From: CAVPDE01 sp964580575
GTDB lineage: Bacteria > Desulfobacterota > DSM-4660 > Desulfatiglandales > HGW-15
DNA: 49,593 nt
Reading direction: 5' to 3'
Assembly: GCA_964580575.1 (NCBI GenBank)
Contig: CAZOLJ010000030.1
Location: 1 to 49,593, forward strand
Part shown: one piece after another, positions 7,562 to 16,047 of the stretch
How the letters are laid out: every line of letters begins with the position of its first letter
Position numbering within the stretch: the first letter of the stretch is position 1
The notes under the pieces: generated by a model
What the model was told of the DNA's origin: nothing
What the model saw: only the letters and a program-made list of their open reading frames with translations
Database searches by the model: none
Position numbers and translations under genes: made by a program

Positions 7562-8356
7562 ATGACCATCAAAGAACCGCACCTCCTGTATGAAACCGAG
7601 GAACACGTAGCCAAAATCATTATCAACCGTCCGGAAGCGAAGAACGCTTTCAGCCCTGAAATGATCTCGCTCTGGAGGGAGGCCCTCGAACGAGCCCAGG
7701 CAGATCAAAGCATTCGCGTGATCGTGGTCACCGGAAAAGGGGACACCTTCTGCTCCGGCGGGGATGTCCGGGATATGGCGGAGGGGAAACTTCGCTCTTG
7801 GGATATGAAGAACTTCCTGTGGGAGGGGGTTCACAGGATTGTCCTGGCTCTGGAAAACACGGACAAACCCGTTATCGCAGCAATCAATGGGGTCGCTATG
7901 GGCGCCGGCCTGGACATGGCCATCATGTGCGACCTCAGAGTGTGCTCCGACAAATCAAAAATGGCAGAATCCTACATCATGATGGGAGTTGCGCCCGGGG
8001 ACGGAGGAGCGTACTTCCTCCCAAGGCTTGTGGGGATCGCGAGAGCCCTGGAGCTTCTTCTCACAGGAAGGGTCATCAGCGCAAAGGAGGCTCTCGACAT
8101 AGGCCTCGTGAACCGAGTTGTGCCCCATGAAAAGCTAATGGAAGAGACAATGTCTCTTGCCAAGGAGATTGCCGGCAAACCTCCGCTCGCAGCGCGCATG
8201 ATCAAGCGAGCGGTCTACCAGGCCCAGAGGAGTGATCTCCGATCCCACCTGGACTACATTTCTTCTCAGCTCGCCCTTCTTTCAGCAACCAAAGACCATC
8301 AGGAGGCGGCTCGCGCCTTCCTCGAAAAAAGAAAACCTCATTTCAAAGGTGAATAG
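7562..8356 (+). CDS. Crotonase-fold enoyl-CoA hydratase/isomerase family protein
   Basis: A 264-residue crotonase. The oxyanion-hole segments are clear (CSGGDVRDMA near 64 and GVAMGAGLDMA near 110), as is the helix-rich trimerisation tail. In true enoyl-CoA hydratase two Glu residues activate water. Here the first is Asp (GAGLDMAIMCD), and the second position, normally QPE in the next segment, is Tyr (AESYIMMG). The following turn is GVAPGDGGAYFLPR, with an Asp where hydratases have Ala. The reaction is therefore probably isomerisation, thioester hydrolysis or another crotonase reaction rather than simple hydration. It ends 16 bases from the convergent E2 gene. Start chosen at ATG 7562; an upstream extension has no domain support. 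Confidence 0.85.
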   Translation: MTIKEPHLLYETEEHVAKIIINRPEAKNAFSPEMISLWREALERAQADQSIRVIVVTGKGDTFCSGGDVRDMAEGKLRSWDMKNFLWEGVHRIVLALENTDKPVIAAINGVAMGAGLDMAIMCDLRVCSDKSKMAESYIMMGVAPGDGGAYFLPRLVGIARALELLLTGRVISAKEALDIGLVNRVVPHEKLMEETMSLAKEIAGKPPLAARMIKRAVYQAQRSDLRSHLDYISSQLALLSATKDHQEAARAFLEKRKPHFKGE

Positions 8357-8372
8357 AGAAAATCCCTACCGA

Positions 8373-9587
8373 TCACCCGATCATCAAGACCGGATCTTCG
8401 ATCATGTCTTTGATCGTCTTCAGGAAGCGTGCTGCCGGGGCGCCGTCGACGATTCGATGATCAAAGGTGAGGCTGAGAGAAACGCGGGATTCAGAAATCA
8501 GTGTGTCTTTCTTGACGACGGGCTTCTTCACGATGCGACCGACGCCCAGAATAGCGCTTTCGGGAGGGCGGATAATGGGCGTGAAGAAATCGATATCCGC
8601 AAATCCGAGGTTGGTGATGGTGAATGTGCCGTTGACCAAATCGTCGGGAGACAGCCTGTTGTCTCTTAGTTTGCGGATCAGTTCCGCGATCTCACGGTCA
8701 ATGTCCCGAATGGTTTTGCGATCAGGCGTTCTCACCACAGGCACGATGAGCGCTTCATTTGCCTCCATGGCGAGGCCGATGTGGATTTGCTGCCAGATTT
8801 GAATCGTATCCTTCTCCACGCTGGCATTGATTTTCGGATGAAGGAGAAGGGCCATGGCCGCTGTTTTCACAAGGATTGCATTGAAGGAGACCTTCTGCCC
8901 GTCGATGGTCAAGCGGTCTCTGAGAGCGACCAGGGCTTCGGCAGAAGCTTCTGTGTGAAGCGTGAGCTGAGCGGATTGGCTCAAGCTCTGGAACATGTTG
9001 TCAAAAATGATTTTCCTGACTCCGCGGATCGCAATGCTCTCACGGATATCCTTCCGTGAGCCGGTTCCTGGCTCTGCAAGTTCTTCAATTCTCTTCGCAG
9101 CTACCTTTGCTTTCTCCCCGAGAGCGGTCAGGATGTCGGCCCTGACAATCCTCCCGCCAGGCCCGGTGCCGGTAATTGAAGAAAGATCGAGGTTGTGCTC
9201 TGCAGCCATGGCACGAGCCAGGGGAGAAGCCTTGAAGCGAGCGCCGGAGGGGAGACCGGGTGATGGCACGGTCGAAGGCTCTTCACCCGCAGGAATCTCC
9301 GCTTCTTCAACTTCCGGTGAAGGATACTGTTTGACGATCCGCTCGTACTCCTCCTGATCCTTGGCCACATAGCCCACGATTTCTTCGACCGAGCAGGTCT
9401 TTCCTTCAGGGGCAACAGGGTGAAGAAGGCCGCCGGCAGGGGCAGGGACTTCGTAGGTTACCTTGTCGGTTTCAATGACCAAGACAGGTGTTCCTTTCGC
9501 AACCTCGTCCCCTGAACGAACAAGCCAACGCAAGAGCTTGGCGCTTTCCATGGTCAAGCCCAGTTTGGGAATCAGGATTGAAATCAT
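8373..9587 (-). CDS. 2-oxoacid/acetoin dehydrogenase E2 (dihydrolipoamide acyltransferase)
   Basis: A 404-residue E2 core protein. In order: one N-terminal lipoyl domain with the lipoylated Lys in ETDKVTYEV (about residue 43), an acidic Pro/Glu linker, a peripheral-subunit-binding domain (SPLARAMAAEHNLDLSSITG, GGRIVRADI) and a catalytic domain ending with the chloramphenicol-acetyltransferase-like motif FDHRIVDGAPAA. It moves acyl groups from E1 to CoA through the swinging lipoyl arm. The start at 9587 follows TAGGAG and begins directly with the lipoyl domain. It is the last gene of a leftward operon, 10 bases after E1 beta. No E3 or lipoylation gene is nearby, so E3 must be supplied from elsewhere. 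Confidence 0.95.
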   Translation of the reverse strand: MISILIPKLGLTMESAKLLRWLVRSGDEVAKGTPVLVIETDKVTYEVPAPAGGLLHPVAPEGKTCSVEEIVGYVAKDQEEYERIVKQYPSPEVEEAEIPAGEEPSTVPSPGLPSGARFKASPLARAMAAEHNLDLSSITGTGPGGRIVRADILTALGEKAKVAAKRIEELAEPGTGSRKDIRESIAIRGVRKIIFDNMFQSLSQSAQLTLHTEASAEALVALRDRLTIDGQKVSFNAILVKTAAMALLLHPKINASVEKDTIQIWQQIHIGLAMEANEALIVPVVRTPDRKTIRDIDREIAELIRKLRDNRLSPDDLVNGTFTITNLGFADIDFFTPIIRPPESAILGVGRIVKKPVVKKDTLISESRVSLSLTFDHRIVDGAPAARFLKTIKDMIEDPVLMIG

Positions 9588-9597
9588 GGGCAGACTC

Positions 9598-10578
9598 CTA
9601 TCGGTTGAGCACTTTCTTGGCTCCTTTGACGATATCACCCACCTGGGGAAGAACGAAATTTTCGAGCACAGGGCTGAAAGGAATGGGAACATCCTTTGCG
9701 CCGATTCTCAAGACCGGCGCATCCAATTCATCGAAGAGTTCCTCTCCGATCCTGGCGGCGATCTCTGCTCCAAAGCCTCCGGTGACGCACGCTTCGTGGA
9801 CGACGAGAGCATGATAAGTCTTTTTCACCGATTCAGCGATCAGGTCGAAATCAAGCGGCTTCAGAGTTCTCAGGTCGATCACCTCCGCCTCGATCCCACC
9901 TTGGGCAAGCTGATCGGCAGCTTCGAGAGAGAAGTAGGTCATTCTCGAATAGGTGATGATCGTCAGGTCTTTTCCCTTTCTCTTGATGTCCGCCTCGCCG
10001 AGAGGGACCAAGTGTTCCCCTTCAGGGACAGGCCCTTTCTGGGCAAAGAGCTTCTTGTGCTGAAAGAAAACGACCGGGTCATCGTCACGGATGGCGCTCT
10101 TCATCAACCCCTTTACGTCCGCAGGTTCAGAAGGAACGACCACCTTGAGCCCGGGAGTGTGAACGAACCAGCTCTCCAGACATTGGGAATGGTGAGCGGC
10201 TGCGGAAAGTCCTCCCCCGTCAGGAGCCCAGATGACCATGGGGATCTTGGCCTGACCGCCGAACATGTAGCGGATCTTCGCCGTCTGGTTGACGATCTCG
10301 TCCATGGCCGTGGTGAAGAAATCCGCAAAGTGCATATCCACCAGGGGCCGCATGCCGGTGAGCGCAGCCCCTAGGCCGGCTCCCAGGATACAGGTTTCGG
10401 ATATGGGGGTGTCGATGACCCTCTCGGGATATCGCTGAGGAAGACCTTTGAATTGCGCAAAAATGCCTTCGTGAGCTCGGAGATCTTCACCCACGATGAA
10501 AATCGTCTCATCCCTTTCCATTTCCTCGGCAAGCGCCTCAGCGAGGGCTTCTGAACAAGAAAGTATTCGTGCTGTCAT
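9598..10578 (-). CDS. Thiamine-dependent dehydrogenase E1 beta subunit
   Basis: A 326-residue transketolase-fold beta subunit of the acetoin/pyruvate/branched-chain 2-oxoacid dehydrogenase family. It has the typical start of these subunits (EALAEALAEEMERDETIFIVGEDL split over residues 10-33), the cofactor-side segment DTPISETCILGAGLGAA with the Glu that activates thiamine diphosphate, and a C-terminal transketolase domain (TLKPLDFD, HEACVTGGFG). With E1 alpha it decarboxylates the 2-oxo substrate and passes the acyl group to lipoyl-E2. The gap of 136 bases to E1 alpha is long for this operon and contains GTGCCTAAA-type and ACTGATTACTGG-type repeat sequence. Confidence 0.95.
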   Translation of the reverse strand: MTARILSCSEALAEALAEEMERDETIFIVGEDLRAHEGIFAQFKGLPQRYPERVIDTPISETCILGAGLGAALTGMRPLVDMHFADFFTTAMDEIVNQTAKIRYMFGGQAKIPMVIWAPDGGGLSAAAHHSQCLESWFVHTPGLKVVVPSEPADVKGLMKSAIRDDDPVVFFQHKKLFAQKGPVPEGEHLVPLGEADIKRKGKDLTIITYSRMTYFSLEAADQLAQGGIEAEVIDLRTLKPLDFDLIAESVKKTYHALVVHEACVTGGFGAEIAARIGEELFDELDAPVLRIGAKDVPIPFSPVLENFVLPQVGDIVKGAKKVLNR

Positions 10579-10714
10579 GACGGGCTCCTAGAAAAGAAGT
10601 GCCTAAAGTGTCTGAAGTGGAAGATCACCAGAAACTGCTCACTGATTATTCCGACAGACAGGCGCGGTGGCCTGCCCTACTGGTTACTGGCGACTGATCA
10701 CTGATTACTGGTCT

Positions 10715-11683
10715 TTACGGGTTTACGAACAAATCTTCCAGTGCTTCTTCAGGACGGGGCAGGGGAGCTCCCTTTGCGTAGCTCACGGCCTCCTCGATCT
10801 GAAGGATGACCTCTCCCCTGATTGCCTTCTCCTGCTTATCTGAGAGAACTCCTTCTTTCTTGAGAAGGTTTCTGAATCGCTGAATAGGATCTGACTTGTT
10901 CTTGAAACTTTCAATTTCTTTCTGGGACCGGTAACGTTGTGGGTCTCCTTCGAAATGGCCCCGGTAACGATAGGTCTGGTTTTCCACAAGGCTTGGTCCT
11001 TCTCCTTTTCTAGCCCTTTCCACCGCATCCCCGACAGTTTTTCTCACCTCGAGCACATCATTTCCGTTAACGGTGATGCCCGGCATTCCATACCCTGCGG
11101 CACGGGCTGAGACGGAGCCGCCGGCAAGAGCGCAGGTCGTAGGGGTCGTGGATGCGTAAAGATTATTTTCGCACACGAAAATTACCGGCAGTTTCCATAT
11201 GGCCGCCAGGTTGGCAGCCTCGTGGAAGGGCCCCCGGTTCGCCGCGCCGTCTCCGAAGAAAACGACCGCCACCTGGTCAGTCTTCCTGAGCTTGATGGAA
11301 AGGCCTGCGCCCACGATAATCGGAAACCCTCCGGCCACCACTCCGTTGGCGCCAAGAATTCCGATGCTGAAATCGGCAATGTGCATGGAGCCGCCTTTGC
11401 CTTTGCAGTAGCCCGTCGCCTTGCCGAAGAGTTCTGCGAACATGAACTTAGGGTCAGCGCCCTTGGCAATGAGGTGGCCATGGCCTCGATGGGTGCTGGC
11501 CACGTAGTCCTCTTTTCGGAGTACGGAACAGGTGCCCACGGAGGAAGCCTCCTCGCCGATGGAAAGGTGAATGAATCCGGGAATCAGATTCTGCTGGAAA
11601 AGCTCTCCGGCTTTTTCCTCAAAGGCGCGGACCAGGAGCATTCTTCTGAAGAGTTCCAGTTTTTCCTTCTTGGTGATTTTCAC
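10715..11683 (-). CDS. Thiamine-dependent dehydrogenase E1 alpha subunit (AcoA/PdhA-like)
   Basis: A 322-residue E1 alpha subunit. Visible motifs are STHRGHGHLIAKG, YCKGKGGSMHIAD and the thiamine diphosphate/Mg motif from GDGAANRGPFHE to VCENN near residues 144-172. The lack of a long N-terminal extension and the sequence style resemble AcoA of acetoin dehydrogenases, but pyruvate or branched 2-oxoacid specificity cannot be excluded. It follows the TRAP permease gene by about 50 bases and is probably cotranscribed with it. That link suggests that the TRAP system imports the substrate of this dehydrogenase. Confidence 0.94.
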   Translation of the reverse strand: MKITKKEKLELFRRMLLVRAFEEKAGELFQQNLIPGFIHLSIGEEASSVGTCSVLRKEDYVASTHRGHGHLIAKGADPKFMFAELFGKATGYCKGKGGSMHIADFSIGILGANGVVAGGFPIIVGAGLSIKLRKTDQVAVVFFGDGAANRGPFHEAANLAAIWKLPVIFVCENNLYASTTPTTCALAGGSVSARAAGYGMPGITVNGNDVLEVRKTVGDAVERARKGEGPSLVENQTYRYRGHFEGDPQRYRSQKEIESFKNKSDPIQRFRNLLKKEGVLSDKQEKAIRGEVILQIEEAVSYAKGAPLPRPEEALEDLFVNP

Positions 11684-11733
11684 TTCTCAGATCTCCTTGA
11701 TGGAAGGATGGTCAAAATGGGTTATCGCGGCCG

Positions 11734-13023
11734 TCACATGAACCCGAGAGTCTTGGGGATCCACAGTGCAATGGCTGGGTAAAGAATGATCAGCACAAGT
11801 CCTGCGAACATGGAGATGAGCAGCCAGAATACCCATTGCACTGTGGCCTCCATGGGCGACCCTGTAAGCCTGCAGCTGACCATGAGATTGACCGCCATGG
11901 GTGGCGTGAACTGCCCCAGAGCGATGTTGTAGGTCATCAAGACTCCGAACCAGACAAGATCCCACTGGAACTGCTGTGCCACCGGGACAAACAAGGGGAG
12001 AAAAATCAGGAATATGGAAATGCCGTCAAGGAACATGCCCACAATGACAAGGAAAAACATGATAATCGTGATGACACCGAACTCGCCCCCACCAAACTCG
12101 ACAAGGCCTTTTGCAATCGGATCTACGATGCCGAGAGTGCTCGATGCCCAGGCAAAGACGCTCGCCAGGGCAACGACAATGAGGATGACGGCAGAAGTTT
12201 CTGCAGATTGCACCAAAAGTTCGAAGATGTCGCGAAGGGTGAGGGTCCGATAAATGCAAACACCGACAAGAAGACCGTAGAACACGGCCATCACCGCGGC
12301 TTCAGTGGGAGTGAACCATCCGGTTCTCAGTCCTCCCAGGATCAGGACAGGCGCCATGAGGGCCCAGAAGGCCTCCTTGAAGGATTGCCACAGTTTGGGC
12401 CTGGGTTCAAGGCTCTGGGCTGCGCCGAAATTGTAGTGGAGGCTCAACAAAAGAGCAGGGATGATCAGCATCACACAGGCCAGGATGCCCGGCCCGACGC
12501 CTGCGGCAAAAAGGGCCGGAACCGTCGCAGAGGGAACCAGGACACTGTAGATGATGAAAGCGACGGAGGGGGGAATAAGAATATCCGTGGAGCCCGCCGC
12601 CGCCGTCACACTCGCTGCAAAGCCGGGCGGATAGCCTGCCTTCAACATGGCTGCCACCATGACTCCCCCGACTGCGGCGGTGCAAGCCGGGCCTGATCCG
12701 GAAATGCCGCCGATGATCATGGCGACCAGGATCGTGATGACCGCCAATGAACCACGGCCTTGGCCTACAATGGCGGTAGCGAACCGAAGAAGACGCGCCG
12801 CGACACCGGAACGGTCAAAAATGGCGCCTGCCAAGACGAACATGGGGATGGCCAGAAGAGGGTATTTAGCCATCCCTGTGTAAACACTGGTGGGAACAGC
12901 CATGATCCCAAGTCCGGCGATTGCGATCACGACGGTCCCTGCGAGACCGAGAGCGGCGGCAATCGGCACTCCGGCAAAGATGAGAAGAAAAAACAATCCG
13001 AAGAGAATGTAAGCCGGATGCAT
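11734..13023 (-). CDS. dctM: TRAP transporter large permease, DctM-type
   Basis: A 429-residue, strongly hydrophobic protein with about 12 predicted membrane segments, the size of TRAP large permeases. Characteristic stretches are GGISGSGPACTAAVGG, TDILIPPSVAFIIYS and PTEAAVMAVFYGLLVG. The ATG at 13023 overlaps the stop of dctQ as TGATG, so the two are translationally coupled. It carries out sodium-driven uptake of the organic acid delivered by the DctP binding protein. The frame extends further upstream, but that part reads only DctQ sequence in another frame. Confidence 0.95.
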   Translation of the reverse strand: MHPAYILFGLFFLLIFAGVPIAAALGLAGTVVIAIAGLGIMAVPTSVYTGMAKYPLLAIPMFVLAGAIFDRSGVAARLLRFATAIVGQGRGSLAVITILVAMIIGGISGSGPACTAAVGGVMVAAMLKAGYPPGFAASVTAAAGSTDILIPPSVAFIIYSVLVPSATVPALFAAGVGPGILACVMLIIPALLLSLHYNFGAAQSLEPRPKLWQSFKEAFWALMAPVLILGGLRTGWFTPTEAAVMAVFYGLLVGVCIYRTLTLRDIFELLVQSAETSAVILIVVALASVFAWASSTLGIVDPIAKGLVEFGGGEFGVITIIMFFLVIVGMFLDGISIFLIFLPLFVPVAQQFQWDLVWFGVLMTYNIALGQFTPPMAVNLMVSCRLTGSPMEATVQWVFWLLISMFAGLVLIILYPAIALWIPKTLGFM

Positions 13024-13520
13024 CAGACCTTTTCCCTCCAGGTGCGCATGAGGACACCCACGGTCCTGCACAGAATCAGGAGTGATAGAATAGGAAGCCA
13101 CGTCGTGTAGATCCACGTGGGAATTCCAAGGCCAGGGGATGTGACCTCGAAGCGATACTCATCATAGGCCATCCGGGCGCCAAGGATCACAAGGATCGTA
13201 AAGGTAATCCCTACAACGGCGGTGGAGGCAATTCTGATTTTCTTGCGGATCGGCTGCGAGAACTTGTCCACGAGGAGATTGATGTTGAGATGCCCGCCCT
13301 TGGCCATCACGCTCGACCCTCCGATAAGCGCCATGAAGACCATCAGAAAAATGGAGAACTCTTCGGTGAAGGCGAAGGAGAAATTGGTGGCATAGCGTAC
13401 AACTACATTTGCAAAAGTGATGAGAGCGAGGAGCCCGATCGTGATCCCCGCGATAGTTTCCTCGATGCGCAGAGACACTTTCACTTTTGGTTTGGAAGGG
13501 CGATTACTTTCTTCGGCCAT
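13023..13520 (-). CDS. dctQ: TRAP transporter small permease, DctQ-type
   Basis: A 165-residue membrane protein with four hydrophobic helices and the DctQ pattern (ANVVVRY, FTEEFSIFLMVFMALIGGSS, GHLNINLLVD). It is the small partner of DctM in the TRAP complex. The ATG at 13520 (MAEESN) is chosen over an upstream TTG at 13535; neither has a good Shine-Dalgarno, and a C-rich repeat begins directly upstream. Its stop overlaps the dctM start. Confidence 0.93.
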   Translation of the reverse strand: MAEESNRPSKPKVKVSLRIEETIAGITIGLLALITFANVVVRYATNFSFAFTEEFSIFLMVFMALIGGSSVMAKGGHLNINLLVDKFSQPIRKKIRIASTAVVGITFTILVILGARMAYDEYRFEVTSPGLGIPTWIYTTWLPILSLLILCRTVGVLMRTWREKV

Positions 13521-13538
13521 GGGTTTCCGGTACAAATC

Positions 13539-13659
13539 CCCCCTCGCCCCCCTTTACTAAAGGGGGGATGGGGGGATTTTGGATGACTCAGTAAAATGAG
13601 CATTCAGCTCAAAGGAGAAGGCGCGCACCAGGGATAGCCCCTGAAGGCGGGTGCGCGCC
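13539..13659. repeat. C-tract palindrome and GC-rich hairpin between dctP and dctQ
   Basis: Between dctP and dctQ lie a short palindrome of the C/G-tract family (CCCCCCTTTACTAAAGGGGGG near 13550-13573) and a strong hairpin whose 10-base arms GGCGCGCACC (13620-13629) and GGTGCGCGCC (13650-13659) pair perfectly around a 20-base loop. There is no T-run, so it is not a standard terminator. A stable hairpin after a binding-protein gene commonly protects its mRNA end and lets the periplasmic protein outnumber the permease; that role here is inferred. Confidence 0.6.
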
Positions 13660-13692
13660 ATCAATTACTCAAAGGCAAGAAGTGAGGAGCAG

Positions 13693-14724
13693 TTATCGTT
13701 TTGCGATGGACTCCTCGGCCTTTTTCACAAGCTCAGGACCGATCTGTTTGGCCCATTTGTCGTAAACTTCCTTTGTCGCCTTCCTGAAAGCAGCCTTTTC
13801 GGCATCCGTCAGCCGGACGACGTTGACCCCCATGCCCTGCACGTCTTTGATCATGGTGTCATCCGGCGGGATGAGGCCCTTTCGAGCTTCGGCAATGTTT
13901 TCCTTTCCTGCCTGGAGGGCTGCGTCACGCACGATTTTTTGGTCCTCAGGCTTCCAGCTGTCCCACACGGTCTTGCTCACGACGAAGATGAGAGGATCCG
14001 CAACGTATCCCCAGAGAGTGAGGTTCTTCTGGTTTGCTGCGGTATGAAGCTTGGCAACCGTATAGATCGTCAGAGGGTTTTCCTGCCCGTCCACTGCTCC
14101 GGCAGAGAGAGCCGGCACAGCATCGGCCCAGCTCATCTGAGTCGGGTTGGCGCCGAGGGCGGTGAAGGTGTCCAGAAAAAGCGGGGATCCCACCACTCTG
14201 ATCTTGAGACCTTTCAAGTCATCAGGAGTCTTGATGGGTCGTTTCGAGTTGCTCAGCTCCCGGAACCCGTTTTCGCCCCAGGCGATAGGGACCACATCCT
14301 TGCTTGAAAGAATTTTGAAGAGTTCTTTGCCGACTTCACCCTGAGTGAGTGCGTCAATCGCTTTGTAATCAGGCATCAGGAAAGGCATGGAGAAAAGGTT
14401 GAGCTCTTTGATCTGAGGGGACCAGTTGATGGTGGACCCGATGGAAAGATCAATAGCGCCCTGCCGAATGGCAGTGAACTCCTTGGTTTGATCCCCGCCG
14501 ACAAGACTGGTGCCAGGGTACATCTTGATGTTGATTTTCCCTCCGGTCTTTTCCTTCACGAGTTCCGCCCATCGTTCACCGGCATTGCCCCAAGGGAAAG
14601 GCTTGCCCACGACGGTGGAAAGCTTGTATTCCGCCTTGTAGTCCGCGGCTGTTGCAGAAAGAGGCCCGGTAAAGATGAAAGCCATCGCACCCAAAACAAT
14701 GAGAAGGCCATAGAGTTTTTTCAT
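13693..14724 (-). CDS. dctP: TRAP transporter substrate-binding protein, DctP family
   Basis: A 343-residue periplasmic binding protein. A signal peptide (MKKLYGLLIVLGAMAFIFTG, then an ATAA cleavage region near residue 27) is followed by the DctP fold with GGKINIKMYPG, RQGAIDLSIGS, SKRPIKTPDDLKGLKIRV and the conserved QENPLTIY region. DctP proteins usually bind a carboxylate through a conserved Arg, probably in LKGLKIRVVG. The start at 14724 has AGGAGG seven bases upstream, better than an in-frame ATG six codons earlier. First gene of the TRAP-dehydrogenase operon. Confidence 0.95.
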   Translation of the reverse strand: MKKLYGLLIVLGAMAFIFTGPLSATAADYKAEYKLSTVVGKPFPWGNAGERWAELVKEKTGGKINIKMYPGTSLVGGDQTKEFTAIRQGAIDLSIGSTINWSPQIKELNLFSMPFLMPDYKAIDALTQGEVGKELFKILSSKDVVPIAWGENGFRELSNSKRPIKTPDDLKGLKIRVVGSPLFLDTFTALGANPTQMSWADAVPALSAGAVDGQENPLTIYTVAKLHTAANQKNLTLWGYVADPLIFVVSKTVWDSWKPEDQKIVRDAALQAGKENIAEARKGLIPPDDTMIKDVQGMGVNVVRLTDAEKAAFRKATKEVYDKWAKQIGPELVKKAEESIAKR

Positions 14725-14878
14725 GATCTTCCTCCTTTTCATGAAGTAGGTTGTTTTGCAGCGGTCTGCCCAAGCCAGGTTTCACTGTGAAGCGGTTTGT
14801 TGGCCAGCTTCTGAATACTATTAGCCGTCTGAGATCATGTCAAGCCCGATCCATAAAGCAGGATACAGCTGAAGAACT

Positions 14879-14907
14879 TTGACATTTGGCCTTCAACTAT
14901 TTAAATT
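14879..14907 (+). promoter_or_regulatory. Candidate sigma-70 promoter of the symporter gene
   Basis: A perfect -35 TTGACA (14879-14884) is followed after 17 bases by TAAATT (14902-14907), a 4/6 match to TATAAT. It lies about 50 bases before the symporter ATG at 14960 in the 235-bp divergent gap with dctP. No operator was recognised. Confidence 0.4.
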
Positions 14908-14959
14908 TGGGACTTTCTGATGCATGTTTTAGAAAGATCAAAGGAGAGTCTCGACGCTG

Positions 14960-15919
14960 ATGCGCGTTATCAAGCAGAACTGGTTTATTATTGCACTGGC
15001 GGGCATCTGCGTGGTCACTCTAATCGATGTCACGGGGACCATTGCAGGCATGGGGAAATGGTTCAAGTCTCACAGCGGAGCGGATGCGGTTATCTGCACC
15101 ATCTTTTTCTGCTCGGGCCTCATTCTGAAGAGGGAAGAGATCAAGGCAGGGCTGCGGGATATCAGGGGTGCGGTAATTGCTCTGGTGATCATCTTTGCGG
15201 TCGCACCTCTGGCGGCTTTTGTCATCGGATCGCTCCCTCTTGACCCCGCAGTGCGGATCGGGTTGTTTCTCGTTTCGGTCATGCCGACTACCATGAGCAG
15301 CGGGGTGGTGATGACGGGCGCTGCCGGCGGCAATATCGCCCACGCCTTGCTGATCACAGTGCTCGCAAACAGTTTGAGCATCGTCACGATCCCATTTTCC
15401 CTTTCGCTCCTCCTTCAGACCGTTGACTCCGTGCCCATTGACAAAGTGCGAATGATGATCCAGATGGCGCTTCTTGTGCTTCTGCCCTTGTTGCTCGGAC
15501 TGTTTCTGAGGCCAAAGAAGGGAGCTCTCCTGACTTCACTCCAACGAGGCATCCCTGTGCTCAATCAAGGTCTGATTCTGGCTATTGTGTGGATGGGCGT
15601 CTCGGACGCTAGGGCCACGGTTCTGAGCGGCGGGGCGCAGGTATTCGTTATCCTTGTCCTCTCCGTTGTCTTTCATGCGGTTCTTCTTCTCGCAGGGTTC
15701 CTGGCGATACGTCTTTTCCGCATCCCACGGGGCCGACTGGAGAGCATCCTGTTCATGGGCGGCCAGAAAACCTTGCCTCTTTCAGTGCTTTTTCAGGTAA
15801 AGCTTTTCCCCCAGTTCGGCTTGGCCCTGGCCTTTTGCGTGTTCCATCACTTCATTCATCTGATGATGGACGGGTACTTGGTGGGACGCCTGAACAGAGG
15901 GAGGAACATGTCAAAATAG
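14960..15919 (+). CDS. Bile acid:sodium symporter (BASS)-like transporter
   Basis: A 319-residue membrane protein with about ten hydrophobic segments, matching the SBF-like/BASS family in length and pattern. Recognisable parts are CSGLILKREEIKAGLRD, the unwound-helix region VMPTTMSSGVVMTGAAGGN and SILFMGGQKTLPLSVLF, where the family binds sodium ions. BASS members import bile acids, pantoate, 2-keto acids or pyruvate with sodium. AAAGGAGAG precedes the ATG. It is transcribed divergently from the TRAP-dehydrogenase operon, so it may serve the same or a related 2-oxo acid; that link is inference from position. Confidence 0.85.
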   Translation: MRVIKQNWFIIALAGICVVTLIDVTGTIAGMGKWFKSHSGADAVICTIFFCSGLILKREEIKAGLRDIRGAVIALVIIFAVAPLAAFVIGSLPLDPAVRIGLFLVSVMPTTMSSGVVMTGAAGGNIAHALLITVLANSLSIVTIPFSLSLLLQTVDSVPIDKVRMMIQMALLVLLPLLLGLFLRPKKGALLTSLQRGIPVLNQGLILAIVWMGVSDARATVLSGGAQVFVILVLSVVFHAVLLLAGFLAIRLFRIPRGRLESILFMGGQKTLPLSVLFQVKLFPQFGLALAFCVFHHFIHLMMDGYLVGRLNRGRNMSK

Positions 15920-15930
15920 ACGATCAAAGG

Positions 15931-16031
15931 CTCTCCCCCCCACCCTAACCCTCCCCCGTCGAGGGGGAGGGTACCTGTTGCCAGATGAATGCATTCCCCT
16001 CCCTTGGTGGGAGGGGTTAGGGGAGGGGGGA
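15931..16031. repeat. Double C/G-tract hairpin repeat, family R4 copy a
   Basis: Two adjacent hairpins, CCCTCCCCC-GTCGA-GGGGGAGGG (about 15949-15972) and CCCCTCCCTTGGTGGGAGGGG (about 15996-16016), fill the gap between the convergent symporter and DUF1537 kinase genes. A closely similar two-hairpin unit lies at 27018-27126, and smaller pieces at 19381-19450 and 22644-22682. It may act as a bidirectional transcript end, but the long T-run of a standard terminator is missing. Confidence 0.7.
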
Positions 16032-16047
16032 TTTGGGAGTTGTGATT

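Noticed and set aside
11836..12696. 286-codon open frame opposite dctM
   Set aside because: A highly charged product is typical of the complement of a membrane-protein gene; no family resemblance.
15931..16031. Standard rho-independent terminator
   Set aside because: The hairpins are strong but no T-run follows on either strand; treated as a repeat element instead.
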